DNA from: Pseudomonas kuykendallii
Lineage (GTDB): Bacteria; Pseudomonadota; Gammaproteobacteria; Pseudomonadales; Pseudomonadaceae
DNA length: 64,000 nucleotides
Direction: 5' to 3'
Assembly (NCBI RefSeq): GCF_900106975.1
Contig: NZ_FNNU01000003.1
Location: 310,001 to 374,000, forward strand
In this document: positions 26,278-34,529 of the stretch, one piece after another
How positions within the stretch are numbered: the first letter of the stretch is position 1
How the letters are laid out: the number at the start of each line of letters is the position of its first letter
Made by a program: the position numbers and the translations under genes
The notes under the pieces: model-generated
What the model was told of the DNA's origin: nothing
The model's database searches: none
What the model saw: the letters and a program-made list of their open reading frames with translations, nothing else

Positions 26278-27873
26278 TCATGGCGCAGCCCCGAGCAGGT
26301 GGCGAATTTTCACCGCCACGCCGTCGCGCTGGTACTGCCGCGCGTTCTGCTCGATGCGCTGCTCGGCCACGGTCACCCGGCCATGGTGGCGCAGGTGTTC
26401 GAGCCAGGACGCATCGAAGAAGAATTCCTGCCACACCTGCGGTCGCTCGCTGTCCTGCAGCAGCCCCCAGGACAGCGCGCCGTTGCGCCGGCGCATCGCG
26501 CGCACCGCCAGCATCGCCTCGCCGAAGGCGGCGGCATGCTCCACCGGGATGTCGTACTCCAGGGTGACCATCACCGGGCCGCGCTCGCGGTCCAGCGCGT
26601 CGTCGAGGACCGGCGCCGGCCAGTGCAGCGACGGCGCGAGGTCGTCCGACGCGGTGACCGGCAGGCGGAAACGCCAGGACGCCAGGATGCCCAGCAGCAA
26701 CAGGCTGCCGCCGCCCGCCAGCGCCACCGCCAGCGATGCCCTGCTGGCCAGCGAGCCCCACAGCAGGCTGCCCGCCGCACTGCAGCCGAAGAACACCAGG
26801 ATGTACACCGCCAGCGCACGCGCCCGCACCCAGCTCGGCACGGAGGTCTGCGCGGCCACCTGCAGGCTCGACAGCACGGCGATCCAGGCCGCGCCGCTGA
26901 CCAGCATCACCGGGATCAGCAGGGCGAACTCGCGGATGAACGCCAGGCAGAACAGCACGCCGGCATACAGCGCGCTGGCCCCGGCGACGATCAGGTCGCC
27001 GCGCAGGCGCTGGCGCAGCTTCGGCAGCAGCACCGCGCCGCCGACCGCGCCGATGCCGACGCAACCCAGCAGGATGCCGAAATCGGCTGCGGTGCCTTTC
27101 AGCTCGCTGCGCACCAGCAGCGGCAACAGCGCCATGCCGGCGCTGGCGCCGACGAAGAACGCCATGGTGCGCACCAGCACCGCCTGCAACGGCCGGGCGC
27201 TGCGCGCGTAGCGGATGCCCAGGCGCACCGCGCCGAACAGCCGCTCGGCGGGCAGGATGCTCGGCGTCGGCGTGCGCTTCCAGGCATACAGCGCGCCGAT
27301 CACGGCGAAGAACGAGAGCGCATTGAGGGCGAAGGTCAGCCAGGGGCCGCTGAGGCTGACCAGCACCCCGGCGACGGCCGGACCGATGGCCCGCGCCACG
27401 TTCATCCCCAGGCTCGACAGCGCCACCGCCGCCGGCAGTTCGTCCTTGCCCACCAGTTCCGGCGTGAGCGCCGACCAGGCCGGCATCATCAGCGCGGTGC
27501 CGATGCCCATCGCCAGGGTCAGCACCAGCAGCAACGGCACGTTCATCAGGCCGAGCAGGGTCAGGCTGGCGAGCAGCACCGCCACGCCGGCCATCCACAG
27601 CTGGACGACGAGCAGGTAGCGGCGCTTGTCGACGATGTCCGCCAGCGCGCCGGCCGGTAGCGCGAGGAAGAACATCGGCAAGGCGCCGGCGACCTGCACC
27701 AGCGCCACCGCCAGCGGGCTGGCCGAGAGCGAAGTCATCAGCCAGCCGGCGCCGACCTCGTGCATCCAGGTGCCGATGTTCGACGCGATGCTGGCCAGCC
27801 ACAGCCAGCGGAACACCGACAGCTTCAGCGGGCTCCAGGGGCTGGCACTGGTCGGTTTGAGGGTGCTGTCCAT
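26278..27873 (-). CDS. MFS transporter with C-terminal ABM-like extension
   Basis: A 531-aa protein. Residues about 15-405 form a twelve-helix MFS of the EntS/MFS_3 type (RWLWLASIASNIGTWMHEVGAGWLM; ALADIVDKRRYLLVVQL). The last roughly 110 residues are soluble and resemble an antibiotic-biosynthesis-monooxygenase (dimeric ferredoxin-like) domain, with MVTLEYDIPVEHAAAFGEAM and SWLEHLRHHGRVT. I chose 27873 (MDSTLKPTS) because it begins just before the first helix. It sits between the amidohydrolase and LysR genes. Substrate export is likely; the identity of the substrate is unknown. Confidence 0.85.
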   Translation of the reverse strand: MDSTLKPTSASPWSPLKLSVFRWLWLASIASNIGTWMHEVGAGWLMTSLSASPLAVALVQVAGALPMFFLALPAGALADIVDKRRYLLVVQLWMAGVAVLLASLTLLGLMNVPLLLVLTLAMGIGTALMMPAWSALTPELVGKDELPAAVALSSLGMNVARAIGPAVAGVLVSLSGPWLTFALNALSFFAVIGALYAWKRTPTPSILPAERLFGAVRLGIRYARSARPLQAVLVRTMAFFVGASAGMALLPLLVRSELKGTAADFGILLGCVGIGAVGGAVLLPKLRQRLRGDLIVAGASALYAGVLFCLAFIREFALLIPVMLVSGAAWIAVLSSLQVAAQTSVPSWVRARALAVYILVFFGCSAAGSLLWGSLASRASLAVALAGGGSLLLLGILASWRFRLPVTASDDLAPSLHWPAPVLDDALDRERGPVMVTLEYDIPVEHAAAFGEAMLAVRAMRRRNGALSWGLLQDSERPQVWQEFFFDASWLEHLRHHGRVTVAEQRIEQNARQYQRDGVAVKIRHLLGAAP

Positions 27874-28046
27874 GGAGAGGTCTCGTAAAAAAAAGCGATC
27901 GGTTTCGATAAAAAAGGGGCGAGTGCCGCGACACCCATCGGCCAACGCCGCACCGCGATGGGTATCGTCGCTGCGCGCCTCGACCCATCCTGCGAACCGT
28001 GGCGCGGCAGATACCGGTACACCCATCGAGGCGCCGCGAGAACAGG

Positions 28047-28067
28047 TAGGGTGGGCTTCAGCCCACC
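28047..28067. repeat. Dispersed hairpin repeat (TAGGGTGGGC family), copy 1
   Basis: Arms GGTGGGC / GCCCACC around TTCA, preceded by TAG. The same element occurs at 46720-46745 and in a variant at 46581-46606. It lies between the amidohydrolase stop (28079) and the MFS start (27873), so it may act as a terminator or processing site. Confidence 0.65.
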
Positions 28068-28078
28068 GTTCCCAGGGT

Positions 28079-30049
28079 CTAGAAGCTGAAGCACGAGCAG
28101 CCGAACGCGCCCCAGAAGCCGGCGAAGTCGCTCACCGGCACGTTCGCCGTGCGCACCTTGTCGTGGCCGTGGGCGTGCACCGCGCAAGGGCCGGCGCACT
28201 GGTGCACCTGGGCCTGCAACGGCGAGGCCGGACGCCAATGGCCGGGCACCTTGACCACCGGCGACCAGTCCGGCATCACCGGTAGCGGCGCAATGCCGTG
28301 CCCGTCGAACTCGCCGGCGCCGTAGACGACCTTGCCGCCGACCACGGTGAGCAGCGACTCGATGTGCTTGATGGCTTCCTCCTCGACCGAGAAGAAGTCC
28401 TGCGACAGCACGGCGACGTCCGCCAGTTGGCCGACCTTGATCTGCCCCTTCTTGCCCTGCTCCGACGAGAACCAGGCGCTGCCCTGGGTGAACAGCTGCA
28501 ACGCGGTCTCGCGCGGCAGGCCTTCCTCGTACAGCGCCAGGCCGCCGACGGTGCGGCCGCTGACCAGCCAGTAGAGCGAGGTCCAGGGGTTGTAGCTGGA
28601 GACGCGGGTGGCGTCGGTGCCGGCGCCCACCGGCAGCCCCTCGGCGAGCATGCGCTTGATCGGCGGCGTGCCCTGCGCCGCCTGCTTGCCGTAGCGGTCG
28701 ACGAAGTACTCGCCCTGGAACGCCATGCGGTCCTGGATGGCGATACCACCGCCGAGCGCCTTCACGCGCTCGATGTTCTGTGGGGTGATGGTCTCGGCGT
28801 GGTCAAAGAACCACGGCAGGCCGTTGAACGGGATATCGCGGTTGACCTTCTCGAACACGTCGAGCATGCGCGAGATGGATTCGTTGTAGGTGGCATGCAG
28901 GCGGAACGGCCAGCGCTGTTCGACCAGGTGGCGCACCACCGGCTCCAGATCGGCCTCCATGCCCGGCGGCAGGTCCGGCCGCGGCTCGAGGAAGTCCTCG
29001 AAGTCGGCGGCGGAGAACACCAGCATTTCGCCGGCGCCGTTGTGCCGCAGCATGTCATCGCCCTGGTGCAGCGTGACGCTGCCGGTCCAGTTCTTGAAGT
29101 CGGTCAGCTCTTCCTTGGGCTTCTGGGTGAACAGGTTGTAGGCGATGCGCACGGTCAACTGGTCCTCGCGGGCCAGTTGCTCGATCACCGCGTAGTCGTC
29201 CGGGTAGTTCTGGAAACCGCCGCCGGCGTCGATGGCGCTGGTCAGGCCGAGGCGATTGAGCTCGCGCATGAACTGGCGGGTCGAGTTGACCTGGTATTCC
29301 AGCGGCAGCTTGGGCCCCTTGGCCAGGGTCGAGTAGAGGATCATCGCGTTCGGCCGGGCGATCAGCATGCCGGTGGGCTCGCCGTTGGCGTCGCGCTGGA
29401 TCTCCCCGCCGGGCGGGTTCGGCGTGTCCCTGGTGTAGCCGACCACCTTCAGCGCGGCGCGGTTGAGCAAGGCGCGGTCGTACAGGTGGAGGATGAACAC
29501 CGGGGTATCCGGCGCCGCCTGGTTCAGCTCGGCCAGGGTCGGCATGCGCTTCTCGGCGAACTGGAACTCGTTCCAGCCGCCCACCACCCTCACCCACTGC
29601 GGCGCGGGCGTGCGCTCGGCCTGGTCCTTGAGCATGCGCAGCGCATCGGCCAGCGAGGGCACGCCTTCCCAGCGCAGCTCCAGGTTGTAGTTCAGGCCGC
29701 CACGAATCAGGTGCAGGTGCGAGTCGTTGAGGCCGGGAATCGCGGTGCGCTTGCGCAGGTCGATGACCTTCGTGCCCGCGCCCTTGGTGGCCATGGCTTC
29801 GGCGTCGCTGCCGACCGCGACGAAGCGGCCGTCCTTGATCGCCACGGCCGTGGCCTGCGGCCGTTCGCGGTCGACGGTGTGGAATTTGCCGTTGAACAGG
29901 ATCAGATCGGCGTTGTTCATGTTCGCTCCGAATGCGTAGCCGGCACGTCCGGCGAAAGGGAGGGCGGACCAGAGAGCGCCGGCCGCACCCAGCAGGCTGC
30001 CGGCGGCGACGATCTGGCGGCGTTTGGGGTCCTTCGGATCGGACGTCAT
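28079..30049 (-). CDS. Tat-exported amidohydrolase (YtcJ-like) with Cys-rich tail
   Basis: A 656-aa amidohydrolase_3 enzyme. A twin-arginine signal is visible (DPKRRQIVAAGSLLGAAGALW, ending near AGYA). The catalytic TIM barrel has the metal ligands HLH in GLNDSHLHLIRGG, LHATYNES, FFDHAETI and the late Asp in GAGTDATRVSSYNPW. After the barrel, about 45 C-terminal residues carry QCAGPCAVHAHGHD and GAFGCSCF, four cysteines and three histidines that could bind an extra metal. The start at 30049 follows from the signal; the open frame beyond it belongs to the hydrolase locus. It probably hydrolyses an amide or cyclic amide in the periplasm. Confidence 0.88.
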   Translation of the reverse strand: MTSDPKDPKRRQIVAAGSLLGAAGALWSALPFAGRAGYAFGANMNNADLILFNGKFHTVDRERPQATAVAIKDGRFVAVGSDAEAMATKGAGTKVIDLRKRTAIPGLNDSHLHLIRGGLNYNLELRWEGVPSLADALRMLKDQAERTPAPQWVRVVGGWNEFQFAEKRMPTLAELNQAAPDTPVFILHLYDRALLNRAALKVVGYTRDTPNPPGGEIQRDANGEPTGMLIARPNAMILYSTLAKGPKLPLEYQVNSTRQFMRELNRLGLTSAIDAGGGFQNYPDDYAVIEQLAREDQLTVRIAYNLFTQKPKEELTDFKNWTGSVTLHQGDDMLRHNGAGEMLVFSAADFEDFLEPRPDLPPGMEADLEPVVRHLVEQRWPFRLHATYNESISRMLDVFEKVNRDIPFNGLPWFFDHAETITPQNIERVKALGGGIAIQDRMAFQGEYFVDRYGKQAAQGTPPIKRMLAEGLPVGAGTDATRVSSYNPWTSLYWLVSGRTVGGLALYEEGLPRETALQLFTQGSAWFSSEQGKKGQIKVGQLADVAVLSQDFFSVEEEAIKHIESLLTVVGGKVVYGAGEFDGHGIAPLPVMPDWSPVVKVPGHWRPASPLQAQVHQCAGPCAVHAHGHDKVRTANVPVSDFAGFWGAFGCSCFSF

Positions 30050-30066
30050 GCGGCGCCTCCTCCGAA

Positions 30067-30885
30067 TCAGCCGGCGAGGAACGCCAGCAGGTCTTCGTTG
30101 AGCCGTTGCGTGTGGGTCACGGCGAAACCATGCGGCGCGCCCGGATACACCTTCAGCTCGGCGCCCTTGATCAACTGCGCGGCGACCTTGCCGGTGGTCT
30201 CGAACGGGACGATGGCGTCGCCGTCGCCATGGATCACCAGGGTCGGCACGTCGACCTTGGCCAGGTCGCCGCGGAAATCGGTTTCCGAGAAGGCGGTGAC
30301 GCAATCCACGGTGCCCTTCAGCGAGGCCAGCAGCGCGATGTTCAGGGTCTGGGTGAGCACGCCGTCGGAGACCTTCTGGCCCTTGTCGATGCCGTAGAAC
30401 GGCGTAGCGAAATCGGCGATGAACTGCGCGCGGTCCTTGAGCAGCCCGTCGCGAATCCCGGCGAACACCGACGGGTCGACGCCCTGCGGATAATCCGCCG
30501 TCCTGCCGAAGATCGGCGTCACCGCGCCGAGCAGCGCCAGTTTGGCCACGCGGGAGGTGCCGTGGCGGCCGATGTAGCGGCTGACGTCGCCGCCGCCCAT
30601 GGAGAAGCCCACCAGGGTCACGTCGCGCAGGTCGAGGTGCTCGATCAGTTGGGCGATGTCGTCGGCGAAGGTGTCGTAGTCGTAACCTTCCCACGGCTGG
30701 CTGGAACGGCCGAACCCGCGACGGTCGAAGGCGATGGTGCGGTAGCCGCGGCTGCTCAGGTACTCCATCTGGTATTCCCACATGTCCGCATCCAGCGGCC
30801 AGCCGTGACTGAACAGCACGGGCTTGCCGCTGCCCCAGTCCTTGAAATAGATCTCGGTGCCGTCGCGGGTAGTGAATGTGCTCAT
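30067..30885 (-). CDS. Alpha/beta hydrolase (non-heme chloroperoxidase type)
   Basis: A 272-aa single-domain hydrolase. It has the oxyanion HGWPLDADMW, nucleophile GFSMGGGDVSRYIG, catalytic Asp region VPTLVIHGDGDAIVPFE and final His in GAPHGFAVTH. These match the cofactor-free haloperoxidase/perhydrolase and esterase family. No signal peptide, so cytosolic. It precedes the amidohydrolase gene by 17 bp, so both are in one unit. Real substrate likely an ester; chloroperoxidase activity is usually a side reaction. Confidence 0.9.
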   Translation of the reverse strand: MSTFTTRDGTEIYFKDWGSGKPVLFSHGWPLDADMWEYQMEYLSSRGYRTIAFDRRGFGRSSQPWEGYDYDTFADDIAQLIEHLDLRDVTLVGFSMGGGDVSRYIGRHGTSRVAKLALLGAVTPIFGRTADYPQGVDPSVFAGIRDGLLKDRAQFIADFATPFYGIDKGQKVSDGVLTQTLNIALLASLKGTVDCVTAFSETDFRGDLAKVDVPTLVIHGDGDAIVPFETTGKVAAQLIKGAELKVYPGAPHGFAVTHTQRLNEDLLAFLAG

Positions 30886-30942
30886 GGTGGGTTCCTCTCT
30901 GTTGTGTTTGATGACACGAGGGTGGCCGTCAGTGCGGCCGGA

Positions 30943-31506
30943 TCAGCGTGCGTTGAGCCAGCCGGCGCAACAGCGGCTGACGTAGGGCATGATCAGGTAG
31001 ACCACGGGCACCACGATGCACAGGGTCACCAGCATGTTGCTCGGGACCACGCCGCCGAGTACCGGGTAGCGCTGCCACAGCGGCTGCCAGAGCGGCGGAA
31101 TCAGCATCGTCAGCGGGCAGATCACCAGGTAGGTGAGCACCGCTTGCTTCCACTTCGGCGGCTGGCGCACGTCCGGGTGCGGCGGGGTGAACCAGAATTC
31201 GGCATCGGCGTGCACTTCCGGATGATCGCCATCCTCCAGCAGCGGCAGCACCTCCTCGATCAGCAGGCGCCGCCGGTCCGAGGCGATCCAGTCGTTGAGC
31301 TGCCAGGCCTCGGCGAAACGGATCACCGTGGTGAAGGGCCCCTCCTCGCTTTGCGGGCGAATGACGTTCACCCCCAGATGGCCGCTCTGCTCCTTGGCCG
31401 CCGCCACCGCGCGCTTGAGCCAGGCCTCGTAACCGGGCCGTTGCCCCGGACGCACCTTGTGCTGGATGACCAGGGTGACGACATCGTTGAGATCGACGCT
31501 GCTCAT
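30943..31506 (-). CDS. ABM-domain protein with membrane tail
   Basis: A 187-aa protein. Residues about 8-100 form an antibiotic-biosynthesis-monooxygenase domain (VTLVIQHKVRPGQRPGYEAWLKRAVAAAKEQSGHLGVNVIRP). The rest contains two hydrophobic helices (AVLTYLVICPLTMLIPPLW; NMLVTLCIVVPVVYLIMPYV). This membrane-anchored ABM arrangement is common next to DoxX, pirin and hydrolase genes. It overlaps the DoxX stop by 4 bp. Function uncertain; quinone-type oxygenation or stress response is possible. Confidence 0.85.
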   Translation of the reverse strand: MSSVDLNDVVTLVIQHKVRPGQRPGYEAWLKRAVAAAKEQSGHLGVNVIRPQSEEGPFTTVIRFAEAWQLNDWIASDRRRLLIEEVLPLLEDGDHPEVHADAEFWFTPPHPDVRQPPKWKQAVLTYLVICPLTMLIPPLWQPLWQRYPVLGGVVPSNMLVTLCIVVPVVYLIMPYVSRCCAGWLNAR

Positions 31507-31943
31507 GGGGAGTGGCCTCCTGCCAGGGAATACGCGCGGCGCTGCCGGCGAGCGAGGTGTGCGTCCAGCGAATGACGCCCCGGCCCGGCCACCGCGAGGC
31601 TGAAGAAGATCGCGACCAGCAGCCAGCCGAACTGGCCCTGCTCCAGCGTCCATTCGGGATGCACGAAGAGCAGCGCGACCAGCAGCAGGAAGATCACCGG
31701 CAGGCAGGCCAAACGGGTGAACCAGCCCACCGCGATGAGCAGCGGGCAAAGCACCTCGGCGGCGATCGCGGCCAGCAGCGTGGGGTAGGCGCCGAGGTGC
31801 AGCGGGTCCTCGATGGTGAGCAGCGAGGCGCGGAAATTCAGTGCCTTGGGCAGGCCGTGCACCGCCAGCAACAGGAAAGCACCGCAGAGGCGCAGGCAAA
31901 GCAGACCGAGGTCGGGCCGGGGCGGCCAATGCATGCGGTTCAC
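31503..31943 (-). CDS. DoxX-family membrane protein
   Basis: A 146-aa four-helix inner-membrane protein (LGLLCLRLCGAFLLLAVHGLPKAL at the first helix). I chose a GTG start at 31943 (VNRMHWPPRP) because AGGAGAGG lies 8 nt upstream; the frame is open further upstream but has no such site. DoxX proteins are linked to thiosulfate:quinone reduction or oxidative-stress complexes. It is first in the DoxX-ABM-hydrolase-amidohydrolase run and lies divergent to pirin. Confidence 0.87.
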   Translation of the reverse strand: MNRMHWPPRPDLGLLCLRLCGAFLLLAVHGLPKALNFRASLLTIEDPLHLGAYPTLLAAIAAEVLCPLLIAVGWFTRLACLPVIFLLLVALLFVHPEWTLEQGQFGWLLVAIFFSLAVAGPGRHSLDAHLARRQRRAYSLAGGHSP

Positions 31944-32265
31944 GTGCGCCTCTCCTGCAGGAATGAAAGATGCGGCCGGCATACGACCACCGTTGCCCGC
32001 GACGGGCGAATGGGCCCGGACGAGGGTTTCCACTATGCGCAGGGCGGCGGACTCGCGATTGGACGGATGTGCTGTATTGCGCGCGCCGAATCGCGTCGAT
32101 CGGCACGTCGCAACGATGAACAAGCGTCGGGCGGACCACCGTCAACCCAAACGGGACAATCATTCCATTTTCAGGTCGTTAATCTGATCAATAAAGGACA
32201 GTAGTATCTCTCCCATCGCAGCGCGGAAGCTTCCTTCGGCGCCGCCTCAACCGAGGAGAATCATC
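31944..32265. promoter_or_regulatory. Divergent promoter region, DoxX operon / pirin
   Basis: A 322-bp stretch without a gene. Toward pirin, TTAATC (32179-32184) and TAGTAT (32202-32207) are 17 bp apart and make a plausible sigma-70 promoter. The AT-rich TTAATCTGATCAATAA segment around 32179-32194 is a weak dyad and could be a LysR target. I see no clear promoter for the DoxX side. Confidence 0.4.
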
Positions 32266-32988
32266 ATGCTGGCAATCCGCAAATCCACCGATCGTGGCCG
32301 CGCCAACCATGGCTGGCTGCAGTCCTTCCACACTTTCTCGTTCGCCAACTACCGCGACCCGCGCGAGCAGGGTTTCTCCGACCTGCTGGTGATCAACGAC
32401 GACACCGTGGCGCCCGCCCGCGGCTTCGGCCAGCACCCGCACCGCGACATGGAGATCTTCTCCTACGTGCTGGAAGGCGAGCTGGAGCACCAGGACAGCC
32501 TCGGCACGGGCTCGGTGATCCGCCCGGGGGACGTGCAACTGATGAGCGCCGGCACCGGCGTGAGCCACAGCGAATACAACCATTCGGCGGCCAACCCGGT
32601 GCACTTCCTGCAAATCTGGATCGTGCCGGATCGGCGTGGCGCGCAACCGGGCTACCAGCAGCAGCATTTCGATGAGGCCAGCAAACGCGGCCAACTGCGG
32701 CTGATCATCTCGCCGGACGGCGCCAGCGGTTCGCTGCAGGTGCGCCAGAACGCGCGGGTCTACGCCGGGCTGTTCGACGGCGATGAGCAGGCACGCCTGA
32801 CCCTGGACGAAGACCGCTACGCCTACGTTCACGTGGCGCGCGGCAGCGTCGAGCTCAACGGCGTGCAACTGCAGCAGGGTGACGGTGTACGGCTGCGCGA
32901 CACCCGCGAGCTGACCCTGAGCCACGGCGCAGGCGCCGAGGTACTGGTCTTCGATCTGCGCGCGCAGGAACTGCCGCAGATGCCGTGA
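32266..32988 (+). CDS. Pirin family protein (YhhW-type quercetinase-like)
   Basis: A 240-aa bicupin. The metal-binding cupin residues are in GQHPHRDMEIFSYVLEGELEHQDSLG (His-x-His and Glu) and GTGVSHSEYNH. Pirins bind iron and some oxidise quercetin; others modulate enzymes or transcription. It is divergent from the DoxX-ABM-hydrolase cluster and is commonly found with these families, so a shared redox or quinone response is likely. AGGAG stands 10 nt before the ATG. Confidence 0.9.
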   Translation: MLAIRKSTDRGRANHGWLQSFHTFSFANYRDPREQGFSDLLVINDDTVAPARGFGQHPHRDMEIFSYVLEGELEHQDSLGTGSVIRPGDVQLMSAGTGVSHSEYNHSAANPVHFLQIWIVPDRRGAQPGYQQQHFDEASKRGQLRLIISPDGASGSLQVRQNARVYAGLFDGDEQARLTLDEDRYAYVHVARGSVELNGVQLQQGDGVRLRDTRELTLSHGAGAEVLVFDLRAQELPQMP

Positions 32989-33063
32989 CCGGCTTCATCC
33001 ACGCACACCCGAAGCGCGCCTCCCGGCGCGCTTTCGGCTGTCCGCGATTCGGCGCGGGCGGGA

Positions 33064-33411
33064 TCAGGGCTGGCCGGGACGCGCCTCGTGGCCCATCGGC
33101 GTGCTGTTGGGCAATTCGACGTCGGCATCCTCGAAGTCCGGGCTGTGCACCTCGGAATCCATCGGCATGTGGGCGTAACGCTGCACATCCGGCGTCGCGG
33201 CCGGCGGCTGCCGCTCGAGCAGGCGCTTGGCTTCGCAGCGCCCGGTCAGGCCACGGACGAGCGCCGCACCGCCCAGCGCCATTGCCAGCAAGCCGCCCAG
33301 CCCACCGCGCCGCGCGCCTTTGCCGAGCAACACCAGCCCGGCCGCCAGCGAGGCGCCGCGTTCCCAGCCGTGGACGTTCTGTTCAGCGGTCTTGTCGAAG
33401 AGTCGGTTCAT
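33064..33411 (-). CDS. DUF2892 membrane protein
   Basis: A 115-aa protein whose residues 12-62 match DUF2892 (NVHGWERGASLAAGLVLLGKGARRGGLGGLLAMALGGAALVRGLTGRC), two membrane helices and the diagnostic GLTGRC. The C-terminal 50 residues are hydrophilic and acidic. It stands alone between pirin and IclR. The family has no defined role; some members are fused to rhodanese domains. Confidence 0.8.
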   Translation of the reverse strand: MNRLFDKTAEQNVHGWERGASLAAGLVLLGKGARRGGLGGLLAMALGGAALVRGLTGRCEAKRLLERQPPAATPDVQRYAHMPMDSEVHSPDFEDADVELPNSTPMGHEARPGQP

Positions 33412-33535
33412 GGGGTTCTCGCTTATGGGGAGTCGCTACAGCTGACCGCTCGATCGCTCCTCCTGTTCACACGAGGCGACCACATGGCCCGCGCATGCCG
33501 GTTGGCGCGGCGAAGCTCTCGGGTTTCCGCGCCGT

Positions 33536-34354
33536 TCAGCGGGCCATGCCGTAGCCGATGTGGAAAGGCTCCATCAGCTTCTGGTTGGGCCGCTTGGTGG
33601 AGATCAGGTTGGCCGTGTGCAGCAGTTGCGGCACCAGCTCGGCCAGGGCCTTTTCCAAGCTCCAGAACGCGGTGGATACCGAGATGTTGAGCGCCGCCAC
33701 CGGCCGCCCGCGCACATCGAACAGCGGCACCGCCAGGGCCAGATCGCCGAGGTAGAACTCCTCGATGCTGTAGGCAAACCCGCTCTCGCGCGCCGCGGCG
33801 ATCATCGCCAGCAGCGCGTCGATGTCGGTCACGGTGTTGGGCGTCAGCCGCGGCCGCTCGGAGGCCTCGAGAATCTCCAGCACCCGTTCGTCCTCCAGCC
33901 CGGACAGGTAGGCGCGGCCGGCAGAGGTGCAGTAGATCGGCAGCTGGCGCCCCACCGGCATGTGCACGATGCTGCGCTGCGGACTGGGAAAGCGGCCGAT
34001 GTAGACCATGTTCAGGCCGTCAGGCTCGGCCAGGTTGACGGTTTCGCCGGTGACCCGGTTGAGGTCCAGCAGGTAGGGATTGGCGCGCTCCAGCAACAGG
34101 TTGGACTGCAGGTAGCGGTAGCCGACGTTGAGCGCCTTGGGTGACAGTGAGAAGCGCTTGCTCTGGGCGTCCTTCTTCAGCAGCCCGAGGGCTTCGAGGG
34201 TGTAGGCGAAGCGTTGCGCGGCGCTGCGCGAGATGCCCACGGTCTGCGCGATCTCCGGCAGGTTCATCGAGGCATGTTCGGCATCGAACGCGTCCAGAAC
34301 CGCCAGCCCGGTGGCCAGCGACTGCACGAATAGCGATGAATCCTCTCGGCTCAT
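33536..34354 (-). CDS. IclR-family transcriptional regulator
   Basis: A 272-aa regulator with an N-terminal winged HTH (MNLPEIAQTVGISRSAAQRFAYTLEALGLL) and an effector-binding IclR domain (LPIYCTSAGRAYLSGL, VAALNISVS). The start at 34354 (MSREDSSLF) is preceded by AGGAAC at good spacing. It is divergent from the FAD oxidase gene. A perfect palindrome of IclR type lies in the shared promoter region (34418-34438). It probably represses both genes until a D-amino acid or related ligand is present. Confidence 0.92.
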   Translation of the reverse strand: MSREDSSLFVQSLATGLAVLDAFDAEHASMNLPEIAQTVGISRSAAQRFAYTLEALGLLKKDAQSKRFSLSPKALNVGYRYLQSNLLLERANPYLLDLNRVTGETVNLAEPDGLNMVYIGRFPSPQRSIVHMPVGRQLPIYCTSAGRAYLSGLEDERVLEILEASERPRLTPNTVTDIDALLAMIAAARESGFAYSIEEFYLGDLALAVPLFDVRGRPVAALNISVSTAFWSLEKALAELVPQLLHTANLISTKRPNQKLMEPFHIGYGMAR

Positions 34355-34417
34355 GGTCGTTCCTGCGAAATGAAAAAGGTCGACGCCTGCATCGAGGCGT
34401 GTGGCGAGCATACTCAA

Positions 34418-34438
34418 GAATATCGCTATGCGATATTC
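34418..34438. promoter_or_regulatory. Perfect 21-bp palindrome, probable IclR operator
   Basis: Nine-base arms GAATATCGC and GCGATATTC flank the central TAT. The CGC-TAT-GCG core is common in IclR-type operators. It lies 64 bp upstream of the IclR start and 92 bp upstream of the oxidase start, where it can control both divergent promoters. Confidence 0.7.
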
Positions 34439-34529
34439 ATCGATTGTTAAACGATCCCAAACTATTGAATGTCCGTCTGGCGCACACCGATACTCCGGTC
34501 ATGGGTTTAGTGCCGGATGGACGTATCGA

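Noticed and set aside
30050-30781. A possible fused protein joining the amidohydrolase with upstream hydrolase sequence in another frame.
   Set aside because: The amidohydrolase has its own Tat signal at 30049, and the upstream part is an out-of-frame reading of the alpha/beta hydrolase gene.
31507-32163. An N-terminal extension of the ABM protein upstream of 31506.
   Set aside because: It reads the DoxX gene out of frame; the ABM domain begins right after ATG 31506.
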